A stretch of 64,000 nucleotides of DNA from JACRCT01 sp049841135 (lineage in GTDB: Bacteria; Myxococcota; Myxococcia; Myxococcales; UBA5297): assembly GCA_049841135.1 (NCBI GenBank), contig JASGHK010000006.1:124001-188000 (forward strand), read 5' to 3'. Under the pieces are notes generated by a model. That model saw only the letters and a list, made by a program, of their open reading frames with translations, was not told the DNA's origin and ran no database searches. This document shows, piece by piece, positions 17,255 through 26,917 of this stretch. The stretch's first letter is position 1. Every line of letters begins with the position of its first letter. A program made the position numbers and the translations under genes.

Positions 17255-18044
17255 GTGGAAGCCAACGCATCCGCACCGCAGACCCCCGCACCGAGCACCC
17301 CGACCCCGACCGCGCCCGCTTCGCCCGGCCGCATCGTCTGGCCCGTCCTCGCCGCCGTCGCCACCGTGGCCTTCATCGCCACCCTCGTCTGGGCCTTGAA
17401 CCTCAAGAAGGAGCTGGGCCAGGCCAACACCGCGCTCGAGGCGCACCTGAAGACGATCGTGCTGCAGACGCAGCAGGTGGAGGCGCTGGACCGCCTCGCG
17501 GTGCGCATCGACAAGTTCAACCGCGAGTTCGGCGCCAGCCTCGGCAAGCTGCAGATGGGCGGCAACCTCGAGGAGGAGCTCAAGGCGCTGCAGGGCAAGG
17601 CGCACGTCCCCGAGGAGGCCAAGAAGACGCTGGAGGAGTTCGAGCAGAGCGTGGCCGCCATCGACGCCATGTCCGCCAAGGTCAAGGAGTACGAGCGGTA
17701 CCTGGGCACGCCGATGACCGTGGCCAAGGGCGACTCCCACTCGCAGCTCGCCAAGCGCTACCTCCTGGAGGAGGCCAAGCTGAGCCCGACCGAGGCCGAT
17801 CAGGTGCTGCGCAAGACCGCGCTGGCCTGGGAAGCTCGAGCCCGGCAACGCCGTCTACAACCTCTACACCGAGGGCATCCTGCTCTCGACCGTGACCCAG
17901 GGCACCGCCAAGCGGCCGCCGCTGACGGTCCAGGCCTCGCAGCGGCAGGCGGTGCAGGCGCGCCTGTCCGACCTCGAGGAGAAGCTGCGCGCCTGCGAAG
18001 CCAAGGTGGCGCCAGCGGCGGATGCCGCGCCCGCGGCGCCGTAG
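17255..18044 (+). pseudogene. Membrane-anchored coiled-coil protein, one frameshift
   Basis: The GTG start has an AGGAGA ribosome site. A Pro/Thr-rich N-terminus is followed by one membrane helix (about residues 28-48) and a long charged helical region. Near residue 155 a KGDSHSQLAKRYL stretch suggests a short LysM-like or peptidoglycan-near segment. The frame breaks near 17829: removing one G from the GGG run restores AWKLEPGNAVYNLYTEG and a C-terminal coiled coil ending in an Ala/Pro tail at 18044, about 262 residues in all. The family is not recognised; a cell-envelope structural role is an inference. Confidence 0.6.
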
Positions 18045-18054
18045 CGCAGGGCGG

Positions 18055-18297
18055 CCCTCCCCCTTCCCCTCCCAACTGCGGGAGGGGGTTCGTTGCCTTC
18101 GGCGTCCCGGTAGAGCTCTTCGCACCGCGGCGGGCGTGCTCGTGCTTGGCCATCCGCCAGCGCGGGCATCCAGCGCAACGCGGCCGCAGACCGAAGCCAC
18201 TGAGTCGTGGCCGAGGAGTTGGAGCAGCTCCGACCAAGATCGCCGAAGCCGCGGGACGGACCCCCTCCCGCAGTTTGGGAGGGGGCTGGGGGGAGGG
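18055..18297. repeat. 243-bp element with roughly 40-bp inverted ends
   Basis: The left arm 18055-18093 and the right arm 18256-18297 are inverted copies around the core CCAACTGCGGGAGGGGG (right arm: CCCCTCCCGCAGTTTGG). It begins 11 bp after one stop codon and ends about 20 bp before the amidase start, so it fills nearly the whole gap. G/C-rich arms could form a large cruciform or act as terminator-like structure. No coding capacity is evident. Confidence 0.75.
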
Positions 18298-18317
18298 TTC
18301 CGGCGATAATCGCCCGC

Positions 18318-21300
18318 ATGCCACGCACCTCGGTCACCGCCTGCTGCCTCGCCGCCGTCCTCGCTCTTCCTTCCGTCGTCCTCGCCGCCCCTCCGCTCGC
18401 CGATGCCGAGAAGCTCGATCGTCTCGTGTCGCAGCTCCGCGAGTCCTCCGATCGCAGCCTCGACGGTGAGCCGCTCTTCCCGCGCGATCTCTACATCGTC
18501 GAGCGCACGGCCACCGACCGCGGCATGCGGATCGTCCTGGGCGGCGGCTGGTACGTGCCCGCGAGCCCGCAGCTGGCCGAGGCCCTCGATGCGCTACGCC
18601 ACGAGACGTTCATGGGCGCGCTCTCCGCCAACGAGCTCCAGGACGGCGTGTTCGTCTTCGTCGCCGACAAGAACGGCATCCACCGGCTGGGCGGCGAGCC
18701 GCTGAACCTCCGCCCCAGCGACCACGGCGCCATCCCACCCCCGGTGATCCTCAAGCCGACGCCCAAGCTGCCCAAGGGCGGCGCGCTCCTGGGCAAGCGA
18801 ATCGCGCTCTCGGCCGGTCACGGCTGGCTCGACGGCACCAATGGCTGGGCCACGCAGCGCTCACGCTGGGACTTCGTCGGCTGCGGAAACTGCCGCGGCA
18901 TCACCGAGGACTTCTACAACGCCGACGTCATCAGCCTGCACGTCATCCCGCTCCTGCAGAACATGGGCGCGGAGGTGGTGCTGGTGCGCGAGCCGGACCA
19001 CTCGACGGCCCAGGCGGCCCTCGTCGACGACGGCGACCCCGGCTACTCCGAGACCGGGAGCTGGCAGGCGGGGACGAATGCCGGCGGCTACGGCGGCGAC
19101 TACCGCGCCAGCGCCGCCGGGACCAACAGCGAGGCGACCTTCACCGCGAACCTCAATGGAGCCGGCCGCCGCCACGTCGCGCTGCGCTGGGTCGAGGGCT
19201 CCAACCGCACCAACGCCCTGGCGCGCGTCTACCACGCCGGCGGCGTGACCGAGTTCGACCTCTACCAGCTCGGCCCGGGCCAGTTCTGGCTCGACCTGGG
19301 CGAGTTCTGGTTCGGGCTCTCCCAGGCCCGCGTCGTGCTCTCCAACCCCGGCTCGGGCTACCTCGTCGCCGATGCCGTGAAGTTCGGCGCTGGGGTGCAT
19401 TCGGCCTCCGGCAAGCCGTGGTGGCAGATGGCCGCCAAGAGCTACGCGCCCTGGGCCGGCACCACCTCCGACCTCAGCGCCCTGTCCGATCCGGCCATCC
19501 GCCCGACGTACATCGAGCAGATCGGCGCGGACGCCTATCTCTCCTTCCACGGCAACGCCGCTGGAGCCTCGGGCAGTTCGGCGGCCAACGGCCTGAGCAC
19601 CTACCGCTACTCGTGTCAGACGTACGCCGACTACTCGTCCAGCGACTCCGCGGTGAGCTGCGACGACCCGCCGGGCTCGAAGGCGTTGGCCGACGCGGTC
19701 CACAACGGCATCCTCGGGCGCGTGCGCGCCGACTGGGACCCGAACTTCGGCAACCGCGGGCGCCTGGTGGCGAACTTCGGCGAGGTGCGCGAGCTCGACG
19801 ACACCCCGGGAGCGCTCATCGAGTCGGCCTTCTTCGACAACGTGGAGAACCCCTCGGGCTCGCCGCCACCCAAGTACGCGGACAACCGCTCGATGCACGA
19901 CCCGCGCTGGCGCGACGCGGTGGCCTACGGCCTCGCCGAGGGCCTGGCGAAGTTCTTCGACCCGACCAAGCACGCGCCGCCGCCCCGGCCCGACGGCCTG
20001 CGCGCCGTCAACCTTCCGGACGGCACGCTCCAGGTCAGCTGGAACCAGGTGGCGGGGGCCCAGGGCTACCTGCTCTACGTGCTCGACTCGCCGGACGCCG
20101 GAAAGGAGCGCGCCTTCGACGCCGGCCGCTTCGTCGGCGGGGTGGAGACGGTCGTCACCGGCCTGACGCCGCGCAAGACCTACGCCTTCCGCGTGGCGGC
20201 CGTGGACTCCAATGGCGTGGGCTACCCGTCGCAGGCCGTGGCCGCCCGCTTCCGCGGCGCGAAGAACCTGGTTCACCCGGCGGCCGAGGCGCTCGTCGTC
20301 GGCGCCTATGACCGGCGCGACGCGTGGGTCCAGGAGATCGACAACGATGGCGCCTACTCGGTCGAGCACGCCCAGGCGCTCGCCGCCGGCGCCCCCGCGG
20401 TGTTCTTCGACGGCGCGCTCGACGAGGCGGTTGTCGACGGCAGCGTGCCGATGGCGTCCTACCGGCTCGTCGACTACGCGGCGGGCAAGGACTCGGTCGA
20501 GCACGAATCGATCTCGCAGCCGATGCAGACCCTCTTGAGCGCATACCTCGCGGCGGGCGGAGCGCTGCTCGTCTCTGGCGAGGAGGTGGCCTACGACCTC
20601 GTCTCCAGGGGCGACGCGACCGACAAGGCCTTTGCCGCGAGCCTGGGCCTCGGCTACGCCGCCGACGACGCGGACACCTTCAGCTTCGACGCGGTGGCCG
20701 GTGGGCCCTTCGACGGGCTGGGCAGCTTCACCTTCGACGACGGGACCAAGGGCGTCTACCGCGTGGAGTACCCCGACGTGCTGGCCGCGGTCGCCGGTAA
20801 GACCACCGCCGCCATGAAGTACCCGGCCGGCGGCATCGCCGCCCTGGCGTCCGACCAGGTCATCGCCTTCGGCATGGGGCTGGAGACGGTGGTGCCGTTC
20901 GGCTCTCGCGCGCAGATCTTCGGCAAGGCCGTGGCCCACCTGGTGCCGGACCTCGCCGGGGGAGACCTCGACCTCGACGGGATGCTCGACTCCTGCGAGA
21001 CGCAGTACGGCTTCGATCCCACCGACGCCGCGGATGGAGCGCAGGACGCCGACGGCGACGGCGTCTCCAACGCCGCCGAGTGCCAGGCGGGGACCGACCC
21101 GCGGCACGGGCCGTCCGGGCTCGATGCCGGGATGCGCCCCGACGCCACCGTGGTCGTCCTCGCCGACGCCGGGCAGCCCGGCCTCGACGCCGCGACCGAA
21201 CCGGCCTCCGATGCGAGCGGCCAGCTCCCCGACGGGAGCACCCCGGGTTCGGATGCGAGCACCTCGGAAGCCGACGCGAGCGGCTCCGCTGGCGATGCAA

Positions 21301-21515
21301 GCGGCTGGGCGGGCGATGCGAGCCTCTCGGGCTCCGATGCCTCGACCGCGCTCGCGGATGCGGGCACGGCTCCCAAGGACGCCTCGGTTGCCAAGGCCGA
21401 CGCGGGTCCGGTCGCGCCGCCGGGAGGCTGCGGTTGCTCGGCGTCGGCGTCGCCCACGAGCGCGATGTGGCTGGTCCTCGTCGGCTTGGCGGGGCTCGGT
21501 CGCCGGAGGCGGTGA
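18318..21515 (+). CDS. Secreted N-acetylmuramoyl-L-alanine amidase with golvesin insert and MYXO-CTERM tail
   Basis: 1065 residues. A Sec signal peptide ends near AAP. An Amidase_3 domain has its zinc and catalytic residues in order: SAGHGW (His near 167), ITEDFYN (Glu near 198), LSFHGN (His near 410) and LIESAFF (Glu near 501). The spacing is long because a golvesin C-terminal-like domain (about 240-360, starting YSETGSW) is inserted. Then come a fibronectin-III-like domain (about 557-650), a GATase-like region (650-880), thrombospondin-3-type Asp repeats (882-935), a long DAS/DAG linker, and a MYXO-CTERM tag: GCGC, a hydrophobic helix and RRRR. It should cut peptidoglycan cross-linking stems outside the cell and be sorted to the surface. 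Confidence 0.85.
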   Translation: MPRTSVTACCLAAVLALPSVVLAAPPLADAEKLDRLVSQLRESSDRSLDGEPLFPRDLYIVERTATDRGMRIVLGGGWYVPASPQLAEALDALRHETFMGALSANELQDGVFVFVADKNGIHRLGGEPLNLRPSDHGAIPPPVILKPTPKLPKGGALLGKRIALSAGHGWLDGTNGWATQRSRWDFVGCGNCRGITEDFYNADVISLHVIPLLQNMGAEVVLVREPDHSTAQAALVDDGDPGYSETGSWQAGTNAGGYGGDYRASAAGTNSEATFTANLNGAGRRHVALRWVEGSNRTNALARVYHAGGVTEFDLYQLGPGQFWLDLGEFWFGLSQARVVLSNPGSGYLVADAVKFGAGVHSASGKPWWQMAAKSYAPWAGTTSDLSALSDPAIRPTYIEQIGADAYLSFHGNAAGASGSSAANGLSTYRYSCQTYADYSSSDSAVSCDDPPGSKALADAVHNGILGRVRADWDPNFGNRGRLVANFGEVRELDDTPGALIESAFFDNVENPSGSPPPKYADNRSMHDPRWRDAVAYGLAEGLAKFFDPTKHAPPPRPDGLRAVNLPDGTLQVSWNQVAGAQGYLLYVLDSPDAGKERAFDAGRFVGGVETVVTGLTPRKTYAFRVAAVDSNGVGYPSQAVAARFRGAKNLVHPAAEALVVGAYDRRDAWVQEIDNDGAYSVEHAQALAAGAPAVFFDGALDEAVVDGSVPMASYRLVDYAAGKDSVEHESISQPMQTLLSAYLAAGGALLVSGEEVAYDLVSRGDATDKAFAASLGLGYAADDADTFSFDAVAGGPFDGLGSFTFDDGTKGVYRVEYPDVLAAVAGKTTAAMKYPAGGIAALASDQVIAFGMGLETVVPFGSRAQIFGKAVAHLVPDLAGGDLDLDGMLDSCETQYGFDPTDAADGAQDADGDGVSNAAECQAGTDPRHGPSGLDAGMRPDATVVVLADAGQPGLDAATEPASDASGQLPDGSTPGSDASTSEADASGSAGDASGWAGDASLSGSDASTALADAGTAPKDASVAKADAGPVAPPGGCGCSASASPTSAMWLVLVGLAGLGRRRR

Positions 21516-21560
21516 GCGGGCGAAGCGCAGCCGGAGCAGCCGGAGTGCCCGGCCGTTGGG

Positions 21561-21619
21561 GCCGGCGACTGAAGTCGCGCCTGAAAATGCAAAGCCCGCC
21601 TGCGCGGGCTGGGTGGTGA
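21561..21619 (+). repeat. REP-like dispersed repeat, copy A
   Basis: Two hairpins in tandem: GGCGACTGAAGTCGC and AGCCCGCCTGCGCGGGCT, then GGGTGGT. The same arrangement occurs at 43919-43979 and, inverted, at 57706-57764. This copy sits between two convergent genes, where the hairpins may also stop transcription. Confidence 0.8.
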
Positions 21620-21673
21620 CGGATTCCTCGGATGCCTGATGGACAGGTCAGCCGAGGATGCTTCTTGCCCAAT

Positions 21674-22315
21674 CTACCGCGTGGCGTCGCGCATCTGCTC
21701 CACGCGGTAGCGGAAGCGCTTGAGCGCGGCCTGGTGGTCGCCCTGGGCGAGCTTGGGCTCGACGGCGAAGGCGCACACCCCGGCGCCGGTGCCCTCGGAC
21801 TTGACGGTGGGGAAGCAGGCGGTGAACGCGCTCTCGCCCTTGTAGGCGGCCAGCGAGGGCGCCTTGAAGATGTTCTTGGAGTCGTACGGCTGCACGTTGT
21901 CGACGTAGACGATGCACGGGTGCTCGGTGCAGTCGACGTTGACGATGCTGGCCCCGCGCGAATCCGCCTCCTTGAGCGCGGTCGCGACCGCCTCCTTGAC
22001 GACCGGCTCGGTGAAGCGCGTCGCCAGCTGGCGGGGCGGCTTGCGCTCGGGGCCGGCCAGCTCCTCGGGCGAGGGGCCGGAGGCGTCCGGGGCCGCTGGC
22101 GCGACGACGGCTTCGGCGGGGGCTTCGGCGCGGCCCGTGGGGAAGAGGGATTCAGTGGGCCTCGCCTCGCGGCGCACGGAGGCGGTGGGCGCGGGAGAAG
22201 AGGGAGGCGCTGGCGCTTCCACCCCGGACTGCGCCGAGTCGGCGAAGAGGTACCAGACCCCGGCGCCGATGAGCGCAGCGCTGACGGTGACCACCGCGAT
22301 GACCGAGCGCCTCAT
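21674..22315 (-). CDS. Membrane-anchored hypothetical protein
   Basis: 213 residues: one N-terminal hydrophobic helix (about 4-24), a Pro/Ala-rich linker, then a C-terminal globular domain with three Cys (DCTEHPC and FTACFP) that could form disulphides in the periplasm. The ATG at 22315 was preferred to an upstream start at 22405 because the hydrophobic signal-anchor follows it directly. This architecture is common in myxobacterial predicted proteins, but no function is known. It converges with the amidase gene. Confidence 0.6.
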   Translation of the reverse strand: MRRSVIAVVTVSAALIGAGVWYLFADSAQSGVEAPAPPSSPAPTASVRREARPTESLFPTGRAEAPAEAVVAPAAPDASGPSPEELAGPERKPPRQLATRFTEPVVKEAVATALKEADSRGASIVNVDCTEHPCIVYVDNVQPYDSKNIFKAPSLAAYKGESAFTACFPTVKSEGTGAGVCAFAVEPKLAQGDHQAALKRFRYRVEQMRDATR

Positions 22316-22480
22316 GGGCGGTGAGGATAGCGCGGTCCGTCCGCGGGCAGGGTTCCCCAAATAGCGCAACCGCCTCGGGCGACCGGGAATTCGTCCTGCT
22401 GGCACAACAGTCGACCCGTGAAGGGCAACCGGACTATCGTGACCGAGCGGACGGGGGGACTGGCTCGAGAGGGAGGCCGG

Positions 22481-23944
22481 GTGCCGAGTCGATCATTCGA
22501 GCGCACCGCCCAGCTCTTCAACGCCGTGGTCTCCCTCGGCTTGGCGGGGTTCTGCGTCGTCACCAGCCTGACCTCGGCGACCGCGCTGGGCTCCGCGTCC
22601 ATCTGGACCATCGGGCTGTGCGCCGCCGTGGCCGGCGCCTACGGCATCTGGCTGCTGCAGCTGACCCGGCGCGGCCAGTTCCTGCCGGTCCTGCGCTGGG
22701 TCGGGACGATGGGCCTGCTGCTGTGCCTGACCGCGATCAAGGCGAGCTTCATGAGCGGGCGCTTCGGCTACGGCGGCGTCATCAAGGACTCGCTCACCTT
22801 CGACCTCTACTTCGTCATCGTCATCCTCAGCGCCTTCTACAACGACCGCCGCCTGACGCTCGCCGCGGGGGCGATCGCGGCCGGGCTGTACGTGCTGCTG
22901 GGGGTGGTGGGCGTCGCCTTCTTCGGGCTGCGGCTGACCATGGGGCCCGAGGGCAACGTCGACCCGAACCTCCTGCGCTGGCACCTGGAGCTCGTCCGGG
23001 CGGCGCTGCTGGTCATGTCCGGCTGGGCGCTGACGGTGATCATCGGCCACCTCCAGCAGCTGCTCGACGACGTGAAGCGCTCCGAGGAGCAGGCCCGCGC
23101 GGTGCTGGCGGCCACGGCGCTCGCGCAGCCCGAGGTCAAGCGGGTCATCCGGCCCATCGAGGAGACGGCGCAGCTGGTGGCGGACGGCGCGACGGCGCAG
23201 GCCACGGCCTCGCGGCAACTGGCCGCCGCCACCGAGACGCTGGCCGAGGGCTTCGCCGCCACGGCGCGCGGCGCCTCCGAGGCCAAGACGGAGGCCGAGA
23301 AGACCAAGGCCAGCGCGGAGGAGGGCAACCGCCACCTCGGCACCATCAAGCAGGGCTTCTCGGAGATGACCGGGCAGGCGCAGGGCATCCTGGCCAGCGT
23401 CGAGGCGCTCGGCGAGGCCGTCGACGGCACCGAGGCCATCAACGAGACCCTGGGAGACATCTCCGAGAGCCTGCGCTTCTTGGCGCTCAACGCCTCGCTC
23501 GAAGCAGCCAAGGCGGGCGACCAGGGCCGGGGCTTCGCACTCGTCGCGGACGAGACCAAGCGGCTCGTGGATCAGACCACGACCGGCCTGGAGAAGGCCC
23601 GCGCGCTCCTGGACAACATCCGCGAGCGCGTCCGGCAAATCCGCCAGGCCACCGGCGAGACCACCACGCAGCTCTCCACCAGCCTCACCGACCTGAACCA
23701 GGTCGTCGACCGCATCGGCGAGGTCAGCTCCGGCTTCGCCCGCGCCGCCAAGGAGATCGACACCATCGCCGCCGCCGCCGCCCGCCAGGCCCACGACGTC
23801 CGCGACCTGTCCTCGGCGCTCGCCGCGCTCGACGACGGCGCCAAGCAGCTCAACGGCGCGTCGGCGACGCTGCTGGGCGGCGTCGCGCAGATCCAGGGCG
23901 CCAGCCAGAAGCTGGAGCAGGCGCTGGCACAGGGGAGCGCATGA
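22481..23944 (+). CDS. Chemoreceptor-like protein (MCP) with six-helix membrane domain
   Basis: 487 residues from the GTG at 22481, which has GGGAGG just upstream; an in-frame GTG at 22418 lacks a good ribosome site. Six hydrophobic helices (first about 190 residues) with very short loops replace the usual periplasmic sensor, so the signal is probably sensed in or at the membrane. A long coiled-coil signalling domain follows, with the conserved hairpin tip LRFLALNASLEAAKAG and GRGFALVADE, which should contact CheA/CheW. No HAMP domain is obvious. The next gene overlaps by ATGA, so the two are translationally coupled. Confidence 0.85.
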   Translation: MPSRSFERTAQLFNAVVSLGLAGFCVVTSLTSATALGSASIWTIGLCAAVAGAYGIWLLQLTRRGQFLPVLRWVGTMGLLLCLTAIKASFMSGRFGYGGVIKDSLTFDLYFVIVILSAFYNDRRLTLAAGAIAAGLYVLLGVVGVAFFGLRLTMGPEGNVDPNLLRWHLELVRAALLVMSGWALTVIIGHLQQLLDDVKRSEEQARAVLAATALAQPEVKRVIRPIEETAQLVADGATAQATASRQLAAATETLAEGFAATARGASEAKTEAEKTKASAEEGNRHLGTIKQGFSEMTGQAQGILASVEALGEAVDGTEAINETLGDISESLRFLALNASLEAAKAGDQGRGFALVADETKRLVDQTTTGLEKARALLDNIRERVRQIRQATGETTTQLSTSLTDLNQVVDRIGEVSSGFARAAKEIDTIAAAAARQAHDVRDLSSALAALDDGAKQLNGASATLLGGVAQIQGASQKLEQALAQGSA

Positions 23945-24921
23945 GACGCATGCGAGCGAGGGCGGTGGCCGGGGTCGCGGCGCTCGCCGCCTTCGTCGCC
24001 TCTTCGTCCGCGCACGCCGAGGAGCCGAGCGCCCAGGCCGCCGCCGAGCCGGCCACCGAGGCCGCTGCGGCAAGCCCGAGCCCTCCCGTCACGGCGGCCG
24101 CCCTGACCCAGACCGGGCTGCGGCTGCGCACGCCGCTCTTCCTCTATTTCGGCAGTGACCCGCTCAAGATCCTGGGGCTGGGCGGAGTCCACCTGCGGCA
24201 CGTGTACCGCGCCGACCCCTCGCCCATCCTCGACGGCAGCTACGTGGACGGCGGCTTCGACGTCGTCCTCACCCCGTCGACCCCGGGCTTCCGCGTCCAC
24301 GTGGAGTGGATGCCCGTGGCCCCGCTGGTGCTCAAGCTCAACCACACCGCGCTCTGGTACACCGCCTTCCCGCACGGCGCGGGCCACGGGCTCTCGTTCC
24401 CGAGCACCGACTCCGACTTCAGCCAGCAGGTGCTCTGGGCGCGCGCGGGAGAGGAGGAGTCGCTCTGGGCGCAGCGCACGGTGGCGACGCTGGTCCTGCG
24501 CGCCAAGGCCTGGCGCATCTCCGGGCAGAACGAGGCGGAGCTGTCGGGCTGGTGGGTGCCGGCGGGAAAGGGCCTCGCCTGGTACGAGATGGCCTACGAC
24601 GTGCTCGTGCTGCGCGGCCGCTACGACTGGACCTTCATGGACCGGCTGGTGGTGCTCTTCGACGTCTGGCGCGCGGACCCCGGCTGGTCGCTGGCGGTGG
24701 GCGCGGTCAACGAGTACGTGCGCGCGGTAGGCGCGAAGATGGAGCGCGACCGGGTGGGCGGGGCGGTGGTCTTCAACGCCGGCTCGACGCTCTTGGGCGC
24801 GCTCTCCCCGAGCCTGGTGCTGATGGCCGGCGGCACCGTGGTCCACCCCAGCCGCGTCGGCAGTTTCTGGGCGCACGTGGTGCTGTCGGCGGCCTGGGAG
24901 CCGTGGCAGGCAGGGCCGTAG
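23941..24921 (+). CDS. Predicted outer-membrane / exported protein coupled to the chemoreceptor gene
   Basis: 326 residues. A basic start and hydrophobic signal peptide end at SSAHA. A Pro/Ala-rich linker follows, then about 260 residues of alternating amphipathic beta strands rich in Trp, Tyr and Leu (for example WMPVAPLVLKLNHTALWYT), which suggests a small beta barrel. The ATG overlaps the TGA of the chemoreceptor (ATGA). The pairing suggests a shared sensory or envelope role. The family is not recognised. Confidence 0.65.
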   Translation: MRRMRARAVAGVAALAAFVASSSAHAEEPSAQAAAEPATEAAAASPSPPVTAAALTQTGLRLRTPLFLYFGSDPLKILGLGGVHLRHVYRADPSPILDGSYVDGGFDVVLTPSTPGFRVHVEWMPVAPLVLKLNHTALWYTAFPHGAGHGLSFPSTDSDFSQQVLWARAGEEESLWAQRTVATLVLRAKAWRISGQNEAELSGWWVPAGKGLAWYEMAYDVLVLRGRYDWTFMDRLVVLFDVWRADPGWSLAVGAVNEYVRAVGAKMERDRVGGAVVFNAGSTLLGALSPSLVLMAGGTVVHPSRVGSFWAHVVLSAAWEPWQAGP

Positions 24922-24977
24922 AGGGCTTCGGCCGCCTCGTCTCGATGCCGACGGCCTGTGCGAAACGTGAGGACCCG

Positions 24978-25517
24978 ATGTCCCGACCGATCTTCCGCAA
25001 CCGAGAGAACCAGCGCATCGAGCACCAGGGCCGGGAGGTGTGGCTCGCCCGTTCGGTCGCGGTGGTGGCGAGCGTCATCGCGACCAGCGGCGGCCGGCGG
25101 TACGTCGCGGTCCTCGAGCGCGGCCCGGCGCTGCCCGACGAGGTGGGAAAGCTCGCCCTCCCCGGCGGCTACCTGGACTGGGACGAGACCACCTTCGACG
25201 CTGCGCGGCGCGAGGTCTTCGAAGAGGTGGGCCTGGACGTCGAGCCGTGGACGACCTCGCGCCGGCCCTGGCGCATCCACGACGAGCCCCTCGGCAAGCA
25301 GAACGTCACGCTCCACTACTACTTCTCGCGCGACGTCGAGGCGCTGCCGGTGCTGACGCACGAGCACGCCGGGCCGCAGGAGATCACCCGGTCGCTCTGG
25401 CTGCCGCTCGAGGACGCGCTGAAGCTCGAGATGGCCTTCGGGCACCAGCACGTGCTGGCGGCGCTCCTGGCGCAGTGCCCCTCCCCCCTCCCCGTCGCTG
25501 ATGGAACTGAAGGATAG
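24978..25517 (+). CDS. Nudix hydrolase
   Basis: 179 residues with a complete Nudix box: GGYLDWDETTFDAARRE joined to VFEEVGLDV (G-x5-E-x7-RE-x2-EE-x-G). The two Glu after RE bind the metal. Such enzymes split nucleoside-diphosphate-linked substrates; the exact one cannot be read from the sequence. The ATG at 24978 has GAGGA upstream and gives a normal family length. Confidence 0.85.
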   Translation: MSRPIFRNRENQRIEHQGREVWLARSVAVVASVIATSGGRRYVAVLERGPALPDEVGKLALPGGYLDWDETTFDAARREVFEEVGLDVEPWTTSRRPWRIHDEPLGKQNVTLHYYFSRDVEALPVLTHEHAGPQEITRSLWLPLEDALKLEMAFGHQHVLAALLAQCPSPLPVADGTEG

Positions 25518-25540
25518 GGGACGGGTTGCTCGGGGCTCCG

Positions 25541-25680
25541 GGGAGGAGTTCGCTTCTGCTTGATGCGGGCATTGGCGTGACACAACGCCTGTCGGGTCTG
25601 GGCAGTGCTCACGAGCCCTTGAACCCTGCATTGCGTGTCAGGCAGGAGGTCGCAAGGGCAACTCGCGGGCTCCTCCCCTG
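25541..25680. repeat. Imperfect inverted repeat in the intergenic region
   Basis: GGGGAGGAGTTCGC near 25541 is roughly repeated inverted as GCGGGCTCCTCCCC near 25667, with about 110 bp between. It lies between the convergent Nudix and cyclase genes and could be a degenerate mobile or terminator-like element. The match is weak. Confidence 0.35.
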
Positions 25681-25750
25681 AGCAGTGAGCTCACTGGCCT
25701 TTGATCCTCACATCCGTCAGCGAAGGGGAGGCGGGGGAGGGCGGCGGCCC

Positions 25751-26917
25751 TCACCGCCCGCGCGATCCCGTCGGAGGCAGGGCAGGCACGCTGGGCGGGG
25801 TGATGTGCCGCCGCGGCATCTGCGTGGGCAACAGCACCTCGGTCATGCTCTCGCCGGCGGCGCGGACGCGGTTGCGCCCCTCGCGCTTGGCCCGCAACAG
25901 CGCCTGGTCGGCGGCGTTGATGAGCTCCTGCTTGGAGATGGCGTCGGCGGGGTAGGCGGCGACGCCGATGCTCACCGTCACCCGGCCCTCGGGCTGCCGG
26001 TCGGCGCCCGCGAAGGCGAAGCTCTCGATCTGCGCGCGCAGCCGCTCGGCGCGGACCAGGCCGCCGGCGCGGTCGCACTCCGGCAGGATGACCACGAACT
26101 CCTCTCCGCCGTAGCGCGCGGGGACGTCCGACGTGCGTCCGCGGATCTGCAGCTTGGGGTCCTCGCCGGTGTTGGTCAGGATGTGCGCCAGCTGGCGCAG
26201 CAGCTCGTCGCCCTGGGGGTGGCCGAGCGTGTCGTTGTAGTTCTTGAAGTGGTCGACGTCGAGGAACAGCAGCGAGCAGACCCGGCCGTGCCGCGAGCAG
26301 CGCGCCACCTCGGAGGTGAGCGCCTCCTGGAAGTAGCGGTGGTTGTACAGGCCGGTCAGGCCGTCGCGCAGCGCCAGCTCTTCCAGCTTGGCGATGGCCC
26401 CGCGTAGCTCCGAGGTCTGCTTCTCCACCTCGGCCACCAGCATCCGCTCGTGCGCCTGCACTTCCTGGAGCGCCCTCTCCAGCAACGTGTTCTTCTGCTT
26501 GAGCTCCGCGAGGATCCGGTCGTTCTCCGACGCCAGCGACTCCTCGGAGATGGCGCCCTTGACGATCTCGATGAGCTCCAGCGCGCGGAACGGCTTGGCC
26601 ACGTAGCGGCGCACGCGGGCCACGTTGATGGCGTCGCGGGCGTGCTCGACGCTAGCCGAGGCGGTCACCAGCACGCGCGCGGCGCACGGCTGGACCTCGC
26701 GGGCGATGCAGAGGAGGTCGACCCCGGTCAGGCCCGGCATCATCTGGTCGGCGAGGACGCAGTCGAAGTGCTCCTGCTCGAGCATCCGGACCGCTTCCTC
26801 ACCCGAAGCGGCCACCCTCACGTCGAACTGCAGCGCGAGGATGTTGTTGAGCATGTCGCGGACGATGTCTTCGTCGTCGACCGCGAGGACGCGGCTGCGC
26901 AAGTCGGTACCGGCCAT
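25751..26917 (-). CDS. Response-regulator diguanylate cyclase (REC-GGDEF)
   Basis: 388 residues. The N-terminal receiver domain has the acidic pair VDDED, the phospho-acceptor Asp57 (CVLADQMMPG) and the lysine in VAKPF. A coiled-coil linker (about 120-175) leads to a GGDEF domain with the active GGEEF signature (about 268-272). It is preceded at the correct distance by RTSD, an RxxD inhibitory site that binds c-di-GMP. The tail is Pro-rich. It should make c-di-GMP when phosphorylated, with product feedback. No cognate kinase is in the window. The start at 26917 begins the receiver domain directly. Confidence 0.9.
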   Translation of the reverse strand: MAGTDLRSRVLAVDDEDIVRDMLNNILALQFDVRVAASGEEAVRMLEQEHFDCVLADQMMPGLTGVDLLCIAREVQPCAARVLVTASASVEHARDAINVARVRRYVAKPFRALELIEIVKGAISEESLASENDRILAELKQKNTLLERALQEVQAHERMLVAEVEKQTSELRGAIAKLEELALRDGLTGLYNHRYFQEALTSEVARCSRHGRVCSLLFLDVDHFKNYNDTLGHPQGDELLRQLAHILTNTGEDPKLQIRGRTSDVPARYGGEEFVVILPECDRAGGLVRAERLRAQIESFAFAGADRQPEGRVTVSIGVAAYPADAISKQELINAADQALLRAKREGRNRVRAAGESMTEVLLPTQMPRRHITPPSVPALPPTGSRGR

